64,000 bases of DNA from an uncultured Bacteroidota bacterium (GTDB lineage: Bacteria > Bacteroidota > Bacteroidia > Bacteroidales > P3): contig CADCEC010000001.1 of NCBI GenBank assembly GCA_902800395.1, forward strand, positions 186,001 through 250,000, written 5' to 3'. The first letter of the stretch is position 1, and every line of letters begins with the position of its first letter. This document shows positions 26,514 through 35,764 of the stretch, piece after piece. Under the pieces are notes generated by a model that was given only the letters and a program-made list of their open reading frames with translations, was not told the DNA's origin and made no database searches. The position numbers and the translations under genes are program-made.

Positions 26514-27062
26514 ATGAAAGAACTGGCGATGCATGTTTACGACCTGATGGAGAATTCCACGGCGGCGAATGCAAAGGATGTGAAACTGACGATAGTGGAC
26601 AGCTTGAAGAACAACGACTTCCACTTTACGATAGAGGATAACGGCAAGGGCATGAGCCCCGAGTTTCTGGCAAAGGTAACGGATCCCTACACCACCTCGC
26701 GCACTACCCGCAAGGTGGGCCTCGGACTGCCGCTCATCAAGATGAACACCGAGAAATGTGGCGGCGGCATGAAACTTACCTCCGAGGTCGGGGTAGGTAC
26801 AAGGCTGGAGTTCTGGTTCGAGCACAACAACTGGGACCGCCCGCCCATGGGTGACCTGCCTGGCACCCTTGTAATGCTGCTCTCGGCGCATGAGGATATC
26901 CATTTCGTTATCACCTACCGCACCGACGAGGATGAGTTTGTGCTCGACACCGACGAGCTGAAGGAAGCCCTCGACGGCATGTCGATGAACGATATCCACA
27001 TTATCAACTATCTGAAGGAGATGATTGCGGAGAATCTGAAGGAGATAAAGGCTAACGAATAG
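26514..27062 (+). CDS. Stand-alone HATPase-fold ATP-binding protein
   Basis: A 182-residue protein. Residues 1-105 form a GHKL ATPase domain with an N-box (LMENSTAANA), G1 box (DNGKGM) and G2-like GLGLPL. There is no phospho-accepting His domain, receiver or membrane segment, so it is not a normal sensor kinase. The last 75 residues are a separate alpha/beta part ending in a helical tail. I recall similar proteins beside NADH-linked [FeFe]-hydrogenase genes in gut anaerobes, which would fit the hydE gene in this window; that link is inference. Confidence 0.75.
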   Translation: MKELAMHVYDLMENSTAANAKDVKLTIVDSLKNNDFHFTIEDNGKGMSPEFLAKVTDPYTTSRTTRKVGLGLPLIKMNTEKCGGGMKLTSEVGVGTRLEFWFEHNNWDRPPMGDLPGTLVMLLSAHEDIHFVITYRTDEDEFVLDTDELKEALDGMSMNDIHIINYLKEMIAENLKEIKANE

Positions 27063-27069
27063 TTTTTTT

Positions 27070-27102
27070 AGGAGATAAGGAGACAGAAGATAAGGAGATA
27101 AG
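27070..27102 (+). repeat. GGAGATAAG repeat ending four bases before a start codon
   Basis: A 33-base purine-rich tract of GGAGATAAG-type units. Its reverse complement, with one mismatch, occurs at 32216-32248, also ending four bases before an ATG. Confidence 0.85.
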
Positions 27103-27106
27103 TCGA

Positions 27107-27595
27107 ATGCGCAGGATAGGGGTATTGAGTGACACGCACGGGACGTTGCCGAAGCAGGTCTATGAGTTCTTCAAGGACTGCGATGAGCTGTGGCATGCGG
27201 GCGACATCGGCCCCGGAGTGCTGGAGGAGCTGCGGGCGTGGAAGCCCGTGCGCGCTGTCTGGGGCAACTGCGACAGTTTCGCGTTGCACTATGAACTGGA
27301 GGAACGCGCCTTTTTCGAGGTGGAGGGATTGCGTGTGCTGATGACACATATCGGCGGCTGGCCGGGACACTACCCCCACGAGTTGCGTCGTACCTTGGAG
27401 CTGGCGAATCCCGACATCTTCGTATGCGGTCACAGTCACATCCTCCGGGTGATGTATGACAAAGACTACAACTTCCTGCATATCAATCCCGGCGCTGCCG
27501 GTCGACAGGGCTTTCACCGCGTGGGAACATTGGTGCGCTTCACCATCGATGGCACTCCCAAAGAGATGGAAGTTTTGGATTTCCCGAAATTATAG
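27107..27595 (+). CDS. YfcE/MJ0936-type metallophosphoesterase
   Basis: A 162-residue single-domain phosphodiesterase. The motifs SDTHG, GDIGPG, GNCDS (as WGNCDSF) and GHSHILR supply the two-metal site in the family order. Substrates of this group are poorly known. The gene is convergent with the EamA transporter and overlaps it by six bases. Confidence 0.92.
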   Translation: MRRIGVLSDTHGTLPKQVYEFFKDCDELWHAGDIGPGVLEELRAWKPVRAVWGNCDSFALHYELEERAFFEVEGLRVLMTHIGGWPGHYPHELRRTLELANPDIFVCGHSHILRVMYDKDYNFLHINPGAAGRQGFHRVGTLVRFTIDGTPKEMEVLDFPKL

Positions 27596-28486
27596 TGAAT
27601 TTTTTGGTTTGTATTGCGAGATGGCGACGCCGGAGATGACGATGACCATGCCTAGGAGGTGTGTCCAAGAGAAGGTCTCCTGACCGATGGCGAGTGCGGC
27701 AAGAAGGGAGAAGACGGGGATGGCGTTGTTGAAGATGCAGGCTTGGGAGGCACCGAGGTTGCGCACGCCGTAGTTGTAGCCGGCGTAGGCCAGAGTGGAG
27801 CAGAAGAGTCCGAGTCCGAGGAGCATCAGGAGCATCTTGGGACTCCACGAGAGCAGCGGCAGGGCTGTGCCGTCGAGGGCGAACATCAGGGGCAGGAAGT
27901 AGATGAGGCCTATGACATTCTGCCAGGTTGTGATGACCAACGGATGGTAGCGTTTGACGATTTTGACGAGGAAGAGGGTGTAGACCACGGCGATGACCAC
28001 GGCACCGGAAAGGAAGAGCAGACCCTGTAGGTTGCCCGTCAGTCCTTCGCCACCGATGAGCATCACGGCGATGCCGGCCAACGATAGGACGACGCCGATG
28101 ATGAGTGGCAGGCTGATGCGCTCGCGGTAGGCTATCCACATGCCGAAGGGGACAAAGAGGGGTATGGTAGCGATGACCACAGAGGCCAGCGAACCGCTGA
28201 CGAGCTGCACGCCGGAGGTCTCACATAGGTGGTAAATGAAGGGCTCGCAGAGAGCGAGGAGTAGGAACCACTTGATATCTTCCTTGCGGATGCGCTGCAA
28301 CTTTCTTGTCAGCGCCAGTGCAGGTACCATCACGAGAGAGGCGATGGCCAGACGGATGGTGATGAGGATGGTGACGCTCATGTGCTGCTCGGTGATGAAC
28401 AGTTCCTTGGTCATGATGAAGCTCACTCCCCAGAAGATAGTGCTAAGCACCAGTAGAATATATGTCAGCGTTTTTCCTTTAAACAT
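27590..28486 (-). CDS. EamA/DMT-family transporter
   Basis: A 298-residue inner-membrane protein with about ten hydrophobic helices in two EamA repeats. The first starts at ILLVLSTIFWGVSFIMTKEL and the second at LLFLSGAVVIAVVYTLFLVK. Substrate unknown; relatives export amino acids or other metabolites. Confidence 0.9.
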   Translation of the reverse strand: MFKGKTLTYILLVLSTIFWGVSFIMTKELFITEQHMSVTILITIRLAIASLVMVPALALTRKLQRIRKEDIKWFLLLALCEPFIYHLCETSGVQLVSGSLASVVIATIPLFVPFGMWIAYRERISLPLIIGVVLSLAGIAVMLIGGEGLTGNLQGLLFLSGAVVIAVVYTLFLVKIVKRYHPLVITTWQNVIGLIYFLPLMFALDGTALPLLSWSPKMLLMLLGLGLFCSTLAYAGYNYGVRNLGASQACIFNNAIPVFSLLAALAIGQETFSWTHLLGMVIVISGVAISQYKPKNSL

Positions 28487-28495
28487 GAATCTTTT

Positions 28496-30937
28496 CTAGA
28501 ATGGGTAATTGATACCGAAGTTGGTGACAATTTGAGAGAATTTCCAGTGGGGTGGGCGCCAGCGTTCAGAGATATCGAATCCCGGGTCGTAGAGTGGTAT
28601 GGCGAAGTCGAGTCGGAGGGTGGCCACGGAGACGTTGACGCGAAGTCCAAGACCGATGCCTACGGCTATTTCCTTGAAGAAGGAATCCCATTTGAATTCG
28701 CCGTCAGGGTACAGGTCGTCGTTGGGGTTGACGAGCCAGATGTTGCCCAGGTCGGCGAAGAGTGCGCCCTCGAAGATGCCTGCGATGGGGAATCGCTCTT
28801 CGAAATTGAGGACAAGCTGGAGGTCGCCGAATCGTTCGTAGTCGAACGAACGGTTGGCCACGTAGCCACCGGGGCCGAGGTGGCGTAGCGGCCAGGCTCG
28901 CATAGTGGTGGGACCGCCGCCATAGAAACTTTTCTCATAAGGCATGTCTTGTGAGTTTCCGTAGGGGATGCCGATGCCGAGGATGAGGCGTGTGACGAAG
29001 GTGTTGCGGTGGCCGTGATAGTGGTATCGCGTGAATTCGCCCGTGAAGCGCACATATTGCGAGAAGGGAACACCGAAGAATTCGCGGACGCCGTTGCTGT
29101 CGACGTTACCGTCGACGATATGGCTCCAAAGATGGAGAAGGTTGCCGGCACTCTCGGCGGAGAAATGGTAGACGGAAAAGTTGCGGCGGAGGCCGAACTG
29201 CTGGTCGGAGTAGGAGAAGTCGTAGCGTGCGTCCATGATGAAGTGGTCGGTGTACTGGTAGAGGGTGCGGATGACATTCTCGGCCGTAACGATACGTAGG
29301 AGATAGGTGGTGTCGAGGTTGAGGATGCGCACGAAAGTGAGGTCGATGGGGATGAGCTGATGTTGTGCCGTCTTGCTGTTCAGTCCTGTGCCTATACGTT
29401 GCGTCCAGCTGTAGCCGAAGGAGGTGTTGGCAACGATGCGTTCAAAATAGTAGCGGTACTGGTAGCCGCCGCCGAGCGACATGAGTGTGTGTGGGCGTGT
29501 GCGCTGCCATGGAATGAGGGAGGAGAAAGGCATAAGGAATTCCGGCATGTCGAGCGAGGCGTCGAGACCTACCTCGAAGGCGTTGAAGTTGTTGTAGAAT
29601 CCACCGCTGCTATTGCCGCTGAAGATAAGCTTGGGCAGTTCAAACAGCAGTGTTCCCCTGACTTTGAAAAGCTCAGCGCCGCCGAAGAGGTTCTTGTTCT
29701 GGTATTCGAGACCTGTCTCGAGACCGAGATTGCCGCTGGAGAAGAAGTTGCCACCGTCACTGTTGCCGACAATGGGGGAGGCGTTGGTGATTTCGAGCGA
29801 GAGTGAGAGGGCGCGCTGGGTGGTGTTGATGAGGCGCACATGGGCGTCGACGAGTGGCAAGCTGTCGGTGGAGAAGGGCGATTCGCTGAACTCGACATTG
29901 ATATACTTGAAGTTGCGGAGGTTGAGAAGCGAGTTGTAGGTATTGGTGATATAGCGTGGACGGTAGGTCATACCGGGGAAGAGCATGAGGGAGCGGCTGA
30001 TGGTGAGGGGTTTGATGGTCATCGGCTTGTCGTAGATGAACTGGTAGTCGAAGGCCTGCCGTACACCCGAGTAGTTGTAGATGAGGGTATCGTAGGTCGA
30101 CTCGCCGGAGCGCAAGCCTGCAGTACTGTTGGGGTAGACGTAGATATTGTTGATATGGTAGACTTGGAGTTTGCTGCCGTCGACATGAACGTCGATGGAG
30201 AGTCGGTGGCGTCGGTAGGTGGTGTCGACCACGAAGGTGATGTCCTCCAGTGTGGCGTGGTAGTAGCCCTCCTCATGTAGGTTGTTAAGCAGTCGGGAGC
30301 GTTCGGAGGAGATGTTGTCCTGGTCGTAGGGGGTGCCGGCTTTTAACGGCGACTCCTCGCTCCATTTCTGCAATAGATGCCAAATGGTGTTGTTGTCGCA
30401 ATGGTAATAGATGTCGTCGATGATGTAGCGCTGTGTCGCTTTGATGCGGTAGGTGATAGAAATCTTGCGGTCTTCCAGTTCCGTGGTGTCGAAAGTGACG
30501 GTGGAGTTGAAGCACCCTTTGGATTCCAGCAGGTTATGCAACTGCTGTGCTGTGCGTCGTGCTTTTTCCTCGTCGTAGATGACGGGCTCCTGACCCATGT
30601 TGCGCCAGTAACGGCCCCAGAAACTGCTGTCGGTGGGACTGGCCACGCAGTAGAACCACATACCCACAGGCATTCCTTGGATTCCCAGAAATTTAGAGTT
30701 GGGCCGTTGCAGATAGTAGTTTTCTGACTTCTTCAGTGCAGCCCTTACCTCGGGAGTCACATCGCTGCTGTCGGCCATCGCAACAGTCTGCTCCGTCTTG
30801 TAAAGCAGACTCTCGCCCTCGCTGAGATATTTCTCGAAACTGCAGCTTGTTAAAGTGAAGAGGGAAAAGAGAAGAGTGAAGAATAGGATTACGCAAATAA
30901 ATTTGCGCACCCCGCCTGTGGCAGCCGAATTCTTCAT
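28496..30937 (-). CDS. tamL: TamL-type outer-membrane lipoprotein (BamA/TamA superfamily)
   Basis: About 813 residues. A lipoprotein signal (FSLFTLTSC, Cys near residue 32 from this start) is followed by POTRA-like domains and a C-terminal 16-strand barrel. Barrel marks include YGGGPTTMRAWPLRHLGPGG, close to the superfamily RG motif region, and FNFGINYPF-like end residues (VTNFGINYPF). A lipid anchor on a TamA-like barrel is the Bacteroidota TamL form. The ATG at 30937 is preferred. An upstream ATG at 30958 overlaps the waaA stop (ATGA), but the intervening residues come from a short repeat. Confidence 0.87.
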   Translation of the reverse strand: MKNSAATGGVRKFICVILFFTLLFSLFTLTSCSFEKYLSEGESLLYKTEQTVAMADSSDVTPEVRAALKKSENYYLQRPNSKFLGIQGMPVGMWFYCVASPTDSSFWGRYWRNMGQEPVIYDEEKARRTAQQLHNLLESKGCFNSTVTFDTTELEDRKISITYRIKATQRYIIDDIYYHCDNNTIWHLLQKWSEESPLKAGTPYDQDNISSERSRLLNNLHEEGYYHATLEDITFVVDTTYRRHRLSIDVHVDGSKLQVYHINNIYVYPNSTAGLRSGESTYDTLIYNYSGVRQAFDYQFIYDKPMTIKPLTISRSLMLFPGMTYRPRYITNTYNSLLNLRNFKYINVEFSESPFSTDSLPLVDAHVRLINTTQRALSLSLEITNASPIVGNSDGGNFFSSGNLGLETGLEYQNKNLFGGAELFKVRGTLLFELPKLIFSGNSSGGFYNNFNAFEVGLDASLDMPEFLMPFSSLIPWQRTRPHTLMSLGGGYQYRYYFERIVANTSFGYSWTQRIGTGLNSKTAQHQLIPIDLTFVRILNLDTTYLLRIVTAENVIRTLYQYTDHFIMDARYDFSYSDQQFGLRRNFSVYHFSAESAGNLLHLWSHIVDGNVDSNGVREFFGVPFSQYVRFTGEFTRYHYHGHRNTFVTRLILGIGIPYGNSQDMPYEKSFYGGGPTTMRAWPLRHLGPGGYVANRSFDYERFGDLQLVLNFEERFPIAGIFEGALFADLGNIWLVNPNDDLYPDGEFKWDSFFKEIAVGIGLGLRVNVSVATLRLDFAIPLYDPGFDISERWRPPHWKFSQIVTNFGINYPF

Positions 30938-30954
30938 TCTTAAATCTTCATTCC

Positions 30955-32211
30955 TCATTCTTCTTCGAGGTATTCGTCAACGTGTTTGAGTATCCTATTT
31001 GTACTGCCAAGGTTCCGGTTCATATAGTCCGTGCAGGCTTGCGACGCTTTTGTATACGCTTCGGAGTTTGTCAGCAGCGGAGTTAAATGATTTTGGAATT
31101 CGTCGTAAGTTCTGTGGCTCCAGCCACCTCCGCAGGCAATTATATCGTGAGCCTCTTGGAACTTGCGGTAGTTGGGACCGAAGAGGACGGGCTTGCCGAA
31201 GGTGACAGCCTCTAGAATGTTGTGGATGCCTACACCGAAACCACCGCCGATATAGGCCACGTCGGCGTAGCGGTAGAGTTTGGAGAGGAGTCCGATGTTG
31301 TCGATGAGGAGAACTCTGGGAGATTGAGAATTGGAAGATTGGGAATTGAGAATTTGAGAGTAGCGGATACTTTCAGGGAAAAGTTTTTCTATCTGCTGCA
31401 GGTGCTCTACGCTGATGACATGCGGCGCCAGAATCACTTTTAATTGTTTATTGTTCACTGTTAACTGGCGAATCAATGCTTCATCTGGAGGCCAGGTGCT
31501 TCCGGCCACGAGGACTTTGCCATTGTAGCCGTTGAGGAAGGCTTCGGCCGCTTCGTTGCGTTCGGCGGCCTCAGCAATCTGGTGTACGCGGTCGAAGCGT
31601 GTGTCACCCGTTAACGTACATTCATCAATATTACCGAGGTGTTGCAACGACTGTAGACTCTGTGCGTTCTGCACGAAGAGGTGAGAGAAACAGCGTCTCA
31701 ATTGGCGGAGGAACCAGCGGCCGTACCACTTGAAGAAGTATTGGTTTTCACGGAATATAGCGGAGAAGATGTAGGTGGTGATGCCACGTTTCTTCAGTTC
31801 GTTCAGATAGTTGTACCAGAACTCATACTTCACGAAGAAAACGAGTGTCGGCTGGTAGGTGTCGAGGAAGCGGCGCACATTGTGTGGAGTGTCCATGGGG
31901 AGGTAGTGTACGATGTCGGCCTGCGCGTAGTTTTTTCGTACCTCATAGCCTGAAGGCGAGAAGAAAGTGAGCAGAATGCGGTAGTCGGGATGCCGTTCCC
32001 GGAAACCCTCTATCACGGGTCGTGCCTGCTCAAATTCACCGAGGCTGGCGGCATGAAACCAGGCGGTCTTGATTGCTTGATTGTTTGATTGTTTGGTCAA
32101 GCTTTCTTTCCAGCCATGCACCATGAGGCGGGCGTTCTTGTGTCCGCATAGCGCCGCTACGCGGATGCCCAGCGTATAAAGGTAGATGCCTATGGTATAA
32201 AAAAATCTCAT
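30955..32211 (-). CDS. waaA: Kdo transferase (lipid A glycosylation)
   Basis: A 418-residue GT30 enzyme that adds 3-deoxy-manno-octulosonate to lipid A precursor. Conserved parts include the N-terminal HAASLGEFEQARP (catalytic Glu region), FFVKYEFWYN and the C-terminal YIGGGFGVGIHNILEA. Two short-repeat inserts are visible: a TTGATTGC tract giving TKQSNNQAIK just before HAASLGE, and an AATTGAGA tract giving SQILNSQSSNSQS before the donor site. Both lie between conserved blocks. Confidence 0.92.
   Translation of the reverse strand: MRFFYTIGIYLYTLGIRVAALCGHKNARLMVHGWKESLTKQSNNQAIKTAWFHAASLGEFEQARPVIEGFRERHPDYRILLTFFSPSGYEVRKNYAQADIVHYLPMDTPHNVRRFLDTYQPTLVFFVKYEFWYNYLNELKKRGITTYIFSAIFRENQYFFKWYGRWFLRQLRRCFSHLFVQNAQSLQSLQHLGNIDECTLTGDTRFDRVHQIAEAAERNEAAEAFLNGYNGKVLVAGSTWPPDEALIRQLTVNNKQLKVILAPHVISVEHLQQIEKLFPESIRYSQILNSQSSNSQSPRVLLIDNIGLLSKLYRYADVAYIGGGFGVGIHNILEAVTFGKPVLFGPNYRKFQEAHDIIACGGGWSHRTYDEFQNHLTPLLTNSEAYTKASQACTDYMNRNLGSTNRILKHVDEYLEEE
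31318..31360. repeat. In-frame AGATTGGGAATTG-type repeat in waaA
   Basis: Degenerate tandem units of period 8-9 (GAGATTGA, GAATTGGA, AGATTGGG, AATTGAGA). On the minus strand they code for a Ser/Gln/Asn-rich loop. Confidence 0.65.
32069..32096. repeat. In-frame TTGATTGC/TTGATTGT repeat in waaA
   Basis: Three and a half 8-base units (TTGATTGCTTGATTGTTTGA and on). On the minus strand they give KQSNNQAIK immediately before the conserved HAASLGE block. Confidence 0.8.
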
Positions 32212-32215
32212 TTGT

Positions 32216-32248
32216 CTTATCTCCTTATCTCCTGTCTCCTTATCTCCT
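32216..32248 (-). repeat. GGAGATAAG repeat before waaA
   Basis: Reverse complement of the tract at 27070-27102 with a single mismatch. It overlaps the stop of the outer-membrane protein gene upstream and ends four bases before the waaA ATG. Confidence 0.85.
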
Positions 32249-33071
32249 AGTAGTAATAGTAATCATACGAGGTGCGTCCCGTCAGTGGGAAGAGCCACGA
32301 GAGCTTCACTCCCACCATGAGATCGAAGTAGCGGCTGTCGTCTTTGCCGTTGAGTCCCATTACATTGTCGATGATGTAGGGTCGTTTGGACCAACTCCAG
32401 CACTCGGTGGCGAAGAGTTCCACTTTGAAGTTGATATAGTTGATATAGTTGCTCATGTAGAGGAAACCGATGCTTTCGGTAAGCATCACGCCGTTGCGCA
32501 GGTGGTCGTAGAGACGCCCGTAAGCATCGTTCACCTGCGGCACCATACTTTCGTTCATGTCCTGTGAGTGGGCAGTCTTCTGCATAAACCATCCGCCACT
32601 GAGTTTCAGGTAGATGCCTGAATTGGGATTCTTGGGCATGATATTGAAAAGGCGTGCCACACCGGGACGTATGGAGAGGCCGCGGTTGTACATCGTCACC
32701 ACGCCATCGGTGCCGTTCCAACTCATCAGGTAGCCCTGGGAGGTGTAAAGGTCGCCCATGCGCTCGGCGCGCTGCTGGAGGTTGTCACTGTTATAGCCAA
32801 ACCAGAGGTCGCCTTCGAGAGTTACCATCCAGTCCTGCTCGAATTTGTAGTCGCACTCCACACCGAAATCGAGGTAAGGACCCTTGTAGAGGTCCTTCAT
32901 GTTGCCGTTCGTCAGTCCCAGACTGTTGCTGCCGGCCAGCGGTGTCTGTACTCCAAAGGAGAAGCCGATGATGTGGCACTCCAGCGTGTCCACTTTCAAC
33001 TTCACCTGCCCTAATGACACTATTGGCACCATCATCACCATCACCATCACTGCCAGTATTTTATGCTTCAT
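32247..33071 (-). CDS. Predicted outer-membrane beta-barrel protein
   Basis: A 274-residue protein with a signal peptide (MKHKILAVMVMVMMVPIVSLGQ) and alternating aromatic/polar strands through to a C-terminal tyrosine run (SYDYYYY), as in small outer-membrane barrels. The family was not recognised. The ATG at 33071 is used, because the five residues before it in the longer frame are not signal-like. It shares a strand with waaA and tamL, so it may be an envelope protein transcribed with them. Confidence 0.72.
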   Translation of the reverse strand: MKHKILAVMVMVMMVPIVSLGQVKLKVDTLECHIIGFSFGVQTPLAGSNSLGLTNGNMKDLYKGPYLDFGVECDYKFEQDWMVTLEGDLWFGYNSDNLQQRAERMGDLYTSQGYLMSWNGTDGVVTMYNRGLSIRPGVARLFNIMPKNPNSGIYLKLSGGWFMQKTAHSQDMNESMVPQVNDAYGRLYDHLRNGVMLTESIGFLYMSNYINYINFKVELFATECWSWSKRPYIIDNVMGLNGKDDSRYFDLMVGVKLSWLFPLTGRTSYDYYYY

Positions 33072-33082
33072 ATTAAAAAAAA

Positions 33083-33112
33083 TCAATTATCAATTCTCAA
33101 TTTTCAATTTTA
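33083..33112. repeat. Junction repeat TCAATTCTCAATTTTC
   Basis: Period 7-8 units of TCAATTnT fill the gap between the outer-membrane protein start and the proS promoter. The same unit occurs near 57.7-57.9 kb and 62.96 kb. Confidence 0.7.
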
Positions 33113-33116
33113 TTCG

Positions 33117-33124
33117 TATCTTTG
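33117..33124 (+). promoter_or_regulatory. -7 box for proS
   Basis: TATCTTTG matches the Bacteroidota -7 consensus, 66 bases before the ATG. No TTTG is found about 20 bases upstream, where the TCAATT repeat lies. Confidence 0.45.
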
Positions 33125-33190
33125 CAAATCGTTCAAGTAAACGATAAACGTCACAAAATATTGTATAATAAATAAAAAAATATATAGTCA

Positions 33191-34663
33191 ATGGCAAAAG
33201 ACTTTTCGAAACGTAGTGAGAATTACTCCGAATGGTATAACGAGTTGGTGGTGCGTGCCGACCTCGCTGAGCAGAGTGCCGTGCGCGGCTGCATGGTGAT
33301 AAAGCCCTATGGCTATGCCATCTGGGAGAAGATGCAACATCAGCTTGACAGCATGTTCAAGGCCACCGGCCACGTCAACGCCTACTTCCCCCTTTTCATC
33401 CCCAAGAGTTTCCTCAGCCGCGAGGCCGAGCATGTCGAGGGTTTTGCCAAAGAGTGCGCCGTGGTGACCCACCACCGCCTCATGAATGACCCCAACGGCA
33501 ACGGCGTTGTCGTCGACCCCGCCGCCAAACTCGAGGAAGAACTCATCGTGCGCCCCACCTCCGAGACCATCATCTGGAGCACCTATAAGAACTGGATCAA
33601 GTCGTACCGCGACCTGCCCATCCTCTGCAACCAGTGGGCAAACGTCGTGCGCTGGGAGATGCGCACCCGCATGTTCCTCCGCACCGCCGAGTTCCTGTGG
33701 CAGGAAGGCCACACCGCCCACGCCACCCGCGAGGAGGCCGAGGAGGAGGCACGCCGCATGCTCGACGTCTATGGCGACTTCGTGGAGAACTATATGGCTG
33801 TGCCCGTCATCAAGGGTCACAAGAGCCCCAACGAGCGTTTCGCCGGTGCCCTCGACACCCTCTGCATCGAAGCCATGATGCAGGACGGCAAGGCTCTGCA
33901 GGCCGGCACCAGCCATTTCTTGGGACAGAACTTTGCCAAGGCTTTTGAAGTGCAGTTCCTCAACAAAGAGAACAAGCTCGAGTACGTCTGGGCCACCTCG
34001 TGGGGTGTCAGCACCCGCCTGATGGGCGCCCTCATCATGACCCACTCTGACGACAACGGCCTCGTCCTGCCTCCGCGTCTGGCTCCCATCCACGTTGCCA
34101 TCGTCCCCATCTGCAAGAGCGACGAGCAGCAGCGTCAGCTCGACGAGCATATCGCCCCGATAGTGAAAGCCCTCGAAGCCAAGGGCCTTGTGGTGAAGTA
34201 CGACAACCGTCCGGAGTACAAGCCCGGCTGGAAGTTCACCGAATACGAGTTTAAGGGCGTCCCCGTGCAGCTGGCCATCGGTGCCCGCGACATGGAGAAC
34301 GGCACCTGCGAGGTGCGCCGCCGCGACACGCTCGAAAAGGCCACGCTGCCCCTCGAAGGCATCGCCGACCACGTCTATGACCTCATGGAGGATATTCAAA
34401 AGAACCTCTTCAAGAAAGCTGCCGACTTCCGTGCTTCGATGACCCGCAAGGTCGACACCTGGGAGGACTTCAAGGTGGAAATCGAGAAGAACGGCTTCCT
34501 GCTCTGCCACTGGGACGGCACCGCCGAGACCGAGGAGCGCATCAAGGAGGAGACCAAGGCTACCATCCGCTGCATACCCTACGACGCCCCCGAGGAAGAG
34601 GGTAAGTGCATCTACAGCGGCAAGCCCAGCCACCGCCGCGTCGTCTTCGCCCGCAGCTACTGA
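33191..34663 (+). CDS. proS: Prolyl-tRNA synthetase (archaeal/eukaryote type)
   Basis: A class II aminoacyl-tRNA synthetase of 490 residues without the editing insertion of the long bacterial form. Visible are motif 2 ([21 protein letters not shown]), the RPTSETIIW Pro-site segment and the motif 3 region. The C-terminal anticodon-binding part and zinc-like domain end in [13 protein letters not shown]. The short form is usual in Bacteroidota. A long open frame antisense to it is a codon-bias shadow. Confidence 0.96.
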   Translation: MAKDFSKRSENYSEWYNELVVRADLAEQSAVRGCMVIKPYGYAIWEKMQHQLDSMFKATGHVNAYFPLFIPKSFLSREAEHVEGFAKECAVVTHHRLMNDPNGNGVVVDPAAKLEEELIVRPTSETIIWSTYKNWIKSYRDLPILCNQWANVVRWEMRTRMFLRTAEFLWQEGHTAHATREEAEEEARRMLDVYGDFVENYMAVPVIKGHKSPNERFAGALDTLCIEAMMQDGKALQAGTSHFLGQNFAKAFEVQFLNKENKLEYVWATSWGVSTRLMGALIMTHSDDNGLVLPPRLAPIHVAIVPICKSDEQQRQLDEHIAPIVKALEAKGLVVKYDNRPEYKPGWKFTEYEFKGVPVQLAIGARDMENGTCEVRRRDTLEKATLPLEGIADHVYDLMEDIQKNLFKKAADFRASMTRKVDTWEDFKVEIEKNGFLLCHWDGTAETEERIKEETKATIRCIPYDAPEEEGKCIYSGKPSHRRVVFARSY

Positions 34664-34701
34664 TTTTAGAGGTTAGGCGACAGCAGTTAAGTAGATAAAA
34701 T

Positions 34702-34727
34702 GTGCCCGCGCCATTCGGCGCGGGCAC
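34702..34727. terminator. Terminator between proS and the FISUMP lipoprotein
   Basis: A perfect 11-bp stem (GTGCCCGCGCC / GGCGCGGGCAC) with an ATTC loop lies between two converging genes. Flanking A and T tracts could serve both strands. Confidence 0.75.
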
Positions 34728-34747
34728 CATGTTTTATATACGCTATG

Positions 34748-35446
34748 TTAGTTCTGTCTGTCGCGCACCGCACGTACAGAGAGACCGATGCAGCGGTCTT
34801 TGACATCGATTTCGTCGCGGGGTGTGTATACATTGAATAACCAAGCAGTGTTCGGGCCATAGGATTCCACCGAACTCGACCAATAGCCGCCGTAGTTGCC
34901 TATGCCGTAGCAACTCGACTCTTCGCGGCTACCAGCAGCTGGCAGGAAGATACTATTGCCGTTGGAAGCGGTCAGAAGGCATCCGTAAACTCCGTTGAGT
35001 GTGGTCCAGGATCTGGTGGTGTGGGATTTCAATTCCTGCCACTCTTCTTTTGTCGGTGTTCGGGCACCTTCACCGAGGTTAACCGTGGCAGCATCGTCAG
35101 AAGCCTCAAGGGTGGACAGGCTGTCCGAGTAGTTGTTAAGGCCGTACAAGGGCTGTTCGCAGTATTTGGTGAGTTCATAGGGGCCGCTGCCGTAGGCGTA
35201 GTTGCCCCAGCTATACTCCTCTTTCGGCGAGGTTTCGCCCCAAGCATAGTGATTTCCGAATCCCTCCGGTTTTTGGGCACCCACGTTACAGTTGGCCCAC
35301 AGCAGACCGCTCGGCAAACCGAGGTCTACCCAGGTCAAGTCGCCTCCTCCTTCATTGGATGTGGTGTTGTCTTTTGAGCAGGCGGTCATCAGCATTGTTG
35401 CCGAAACCATCAGGGAGATTCCTAAGAGATAAATAGATTTTTTCAT
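34748..35446 (-). CDS. Lipoprotein with FISUMP-like domain
   Basis: A 232-residue protein with a lipoprotein signal (MVSATMLMTACS, Cys near residue 23). From residue 38 it follows the Fibrobacter major paralogous domain pattern: WVDLGLPSGLLWANCNVGA, HYAWGET, ARTPTKEEWQEL and GGYWSSS near the end. Such proteins are secreted or surface-bound in gut Bacteroidota, with unknown roles. It is transcribed alone from a well-formed promoter with a leader of about 130 bases. Confidence 0.82.
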   Translation of the reverse strand: MKKSIYLLGISLMVSATMLMTACSKDNTTSNEGGGDLTWVDLGLPSGLLWANCNVGAQKPEGFGNHYAWGETSPKEEYSWGNYAYGSGPYELTKYCEQPLYGLNNYSDSLSTLEASDDAATVNLGEGARTPTKEEWQELKSHTTRSWTTLNGVYGCLLTASNGNSIFLPAAGSREESSCYGIGNYGGYWSSSVESYGPNTAWLFNVYTPRDEIDVKDRCIGLSVRAVRDRQN

Positions 35447-35764
35447 GATGATGTTTTTGATAAAGATTGATTCAAGTTGGGTTCTAAAAAAGTTTTTTAC
35501 AGTTTATTTATCGTGAAATGGTGTTTTATAATGTTGAATACTTGATTATTAATTTAGAGAGCTTGTCTTGTTTTTACGTCACAAAATTACGATAAATATG
35601 TTAGTTTACAAATTTTTTTTTGCGAATCTTTTTTCTTGCTATCATATAATGTCAAAAAAATCAATGAATTAACAGGTTTTGCTTTAAGAAATTAAGTCGC
35701 CACACAATATTTTTAGTTAATTTGCGTTAAACCACAAAATACTAACCAATAAAACTATTGTATT
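35447..35764. other. 318-base divergent intergenic region
   Basis: AT-rich gap between the FISUMP lipoprotein and the aquaporin, read in opposite directions. It holds a good minus-strand promoter at 35582-35612. On the plus side TTAATTTG near 35717 is an imperfect -7 candidate for the aquaporin. No reading frame or RNA fold could be supported. Confidence 0.5.
35582..35612 (-). promoter_or_regulatory. Promoter for the FISUMP lipoprotein
   Basis: On the minus strand TTTG (35609-35612), 19 bases, then TAATTTTG (35582-35589). Both boxes match consensus. The predicted leader is about 130 nt. Confidence 0.65.

Noticed and set aside
33188-34633. A 481-codon open frame antisense to proS
   Set aside because: It mirrors the well-supported proS frame and has biased composition with no start signal or domain.
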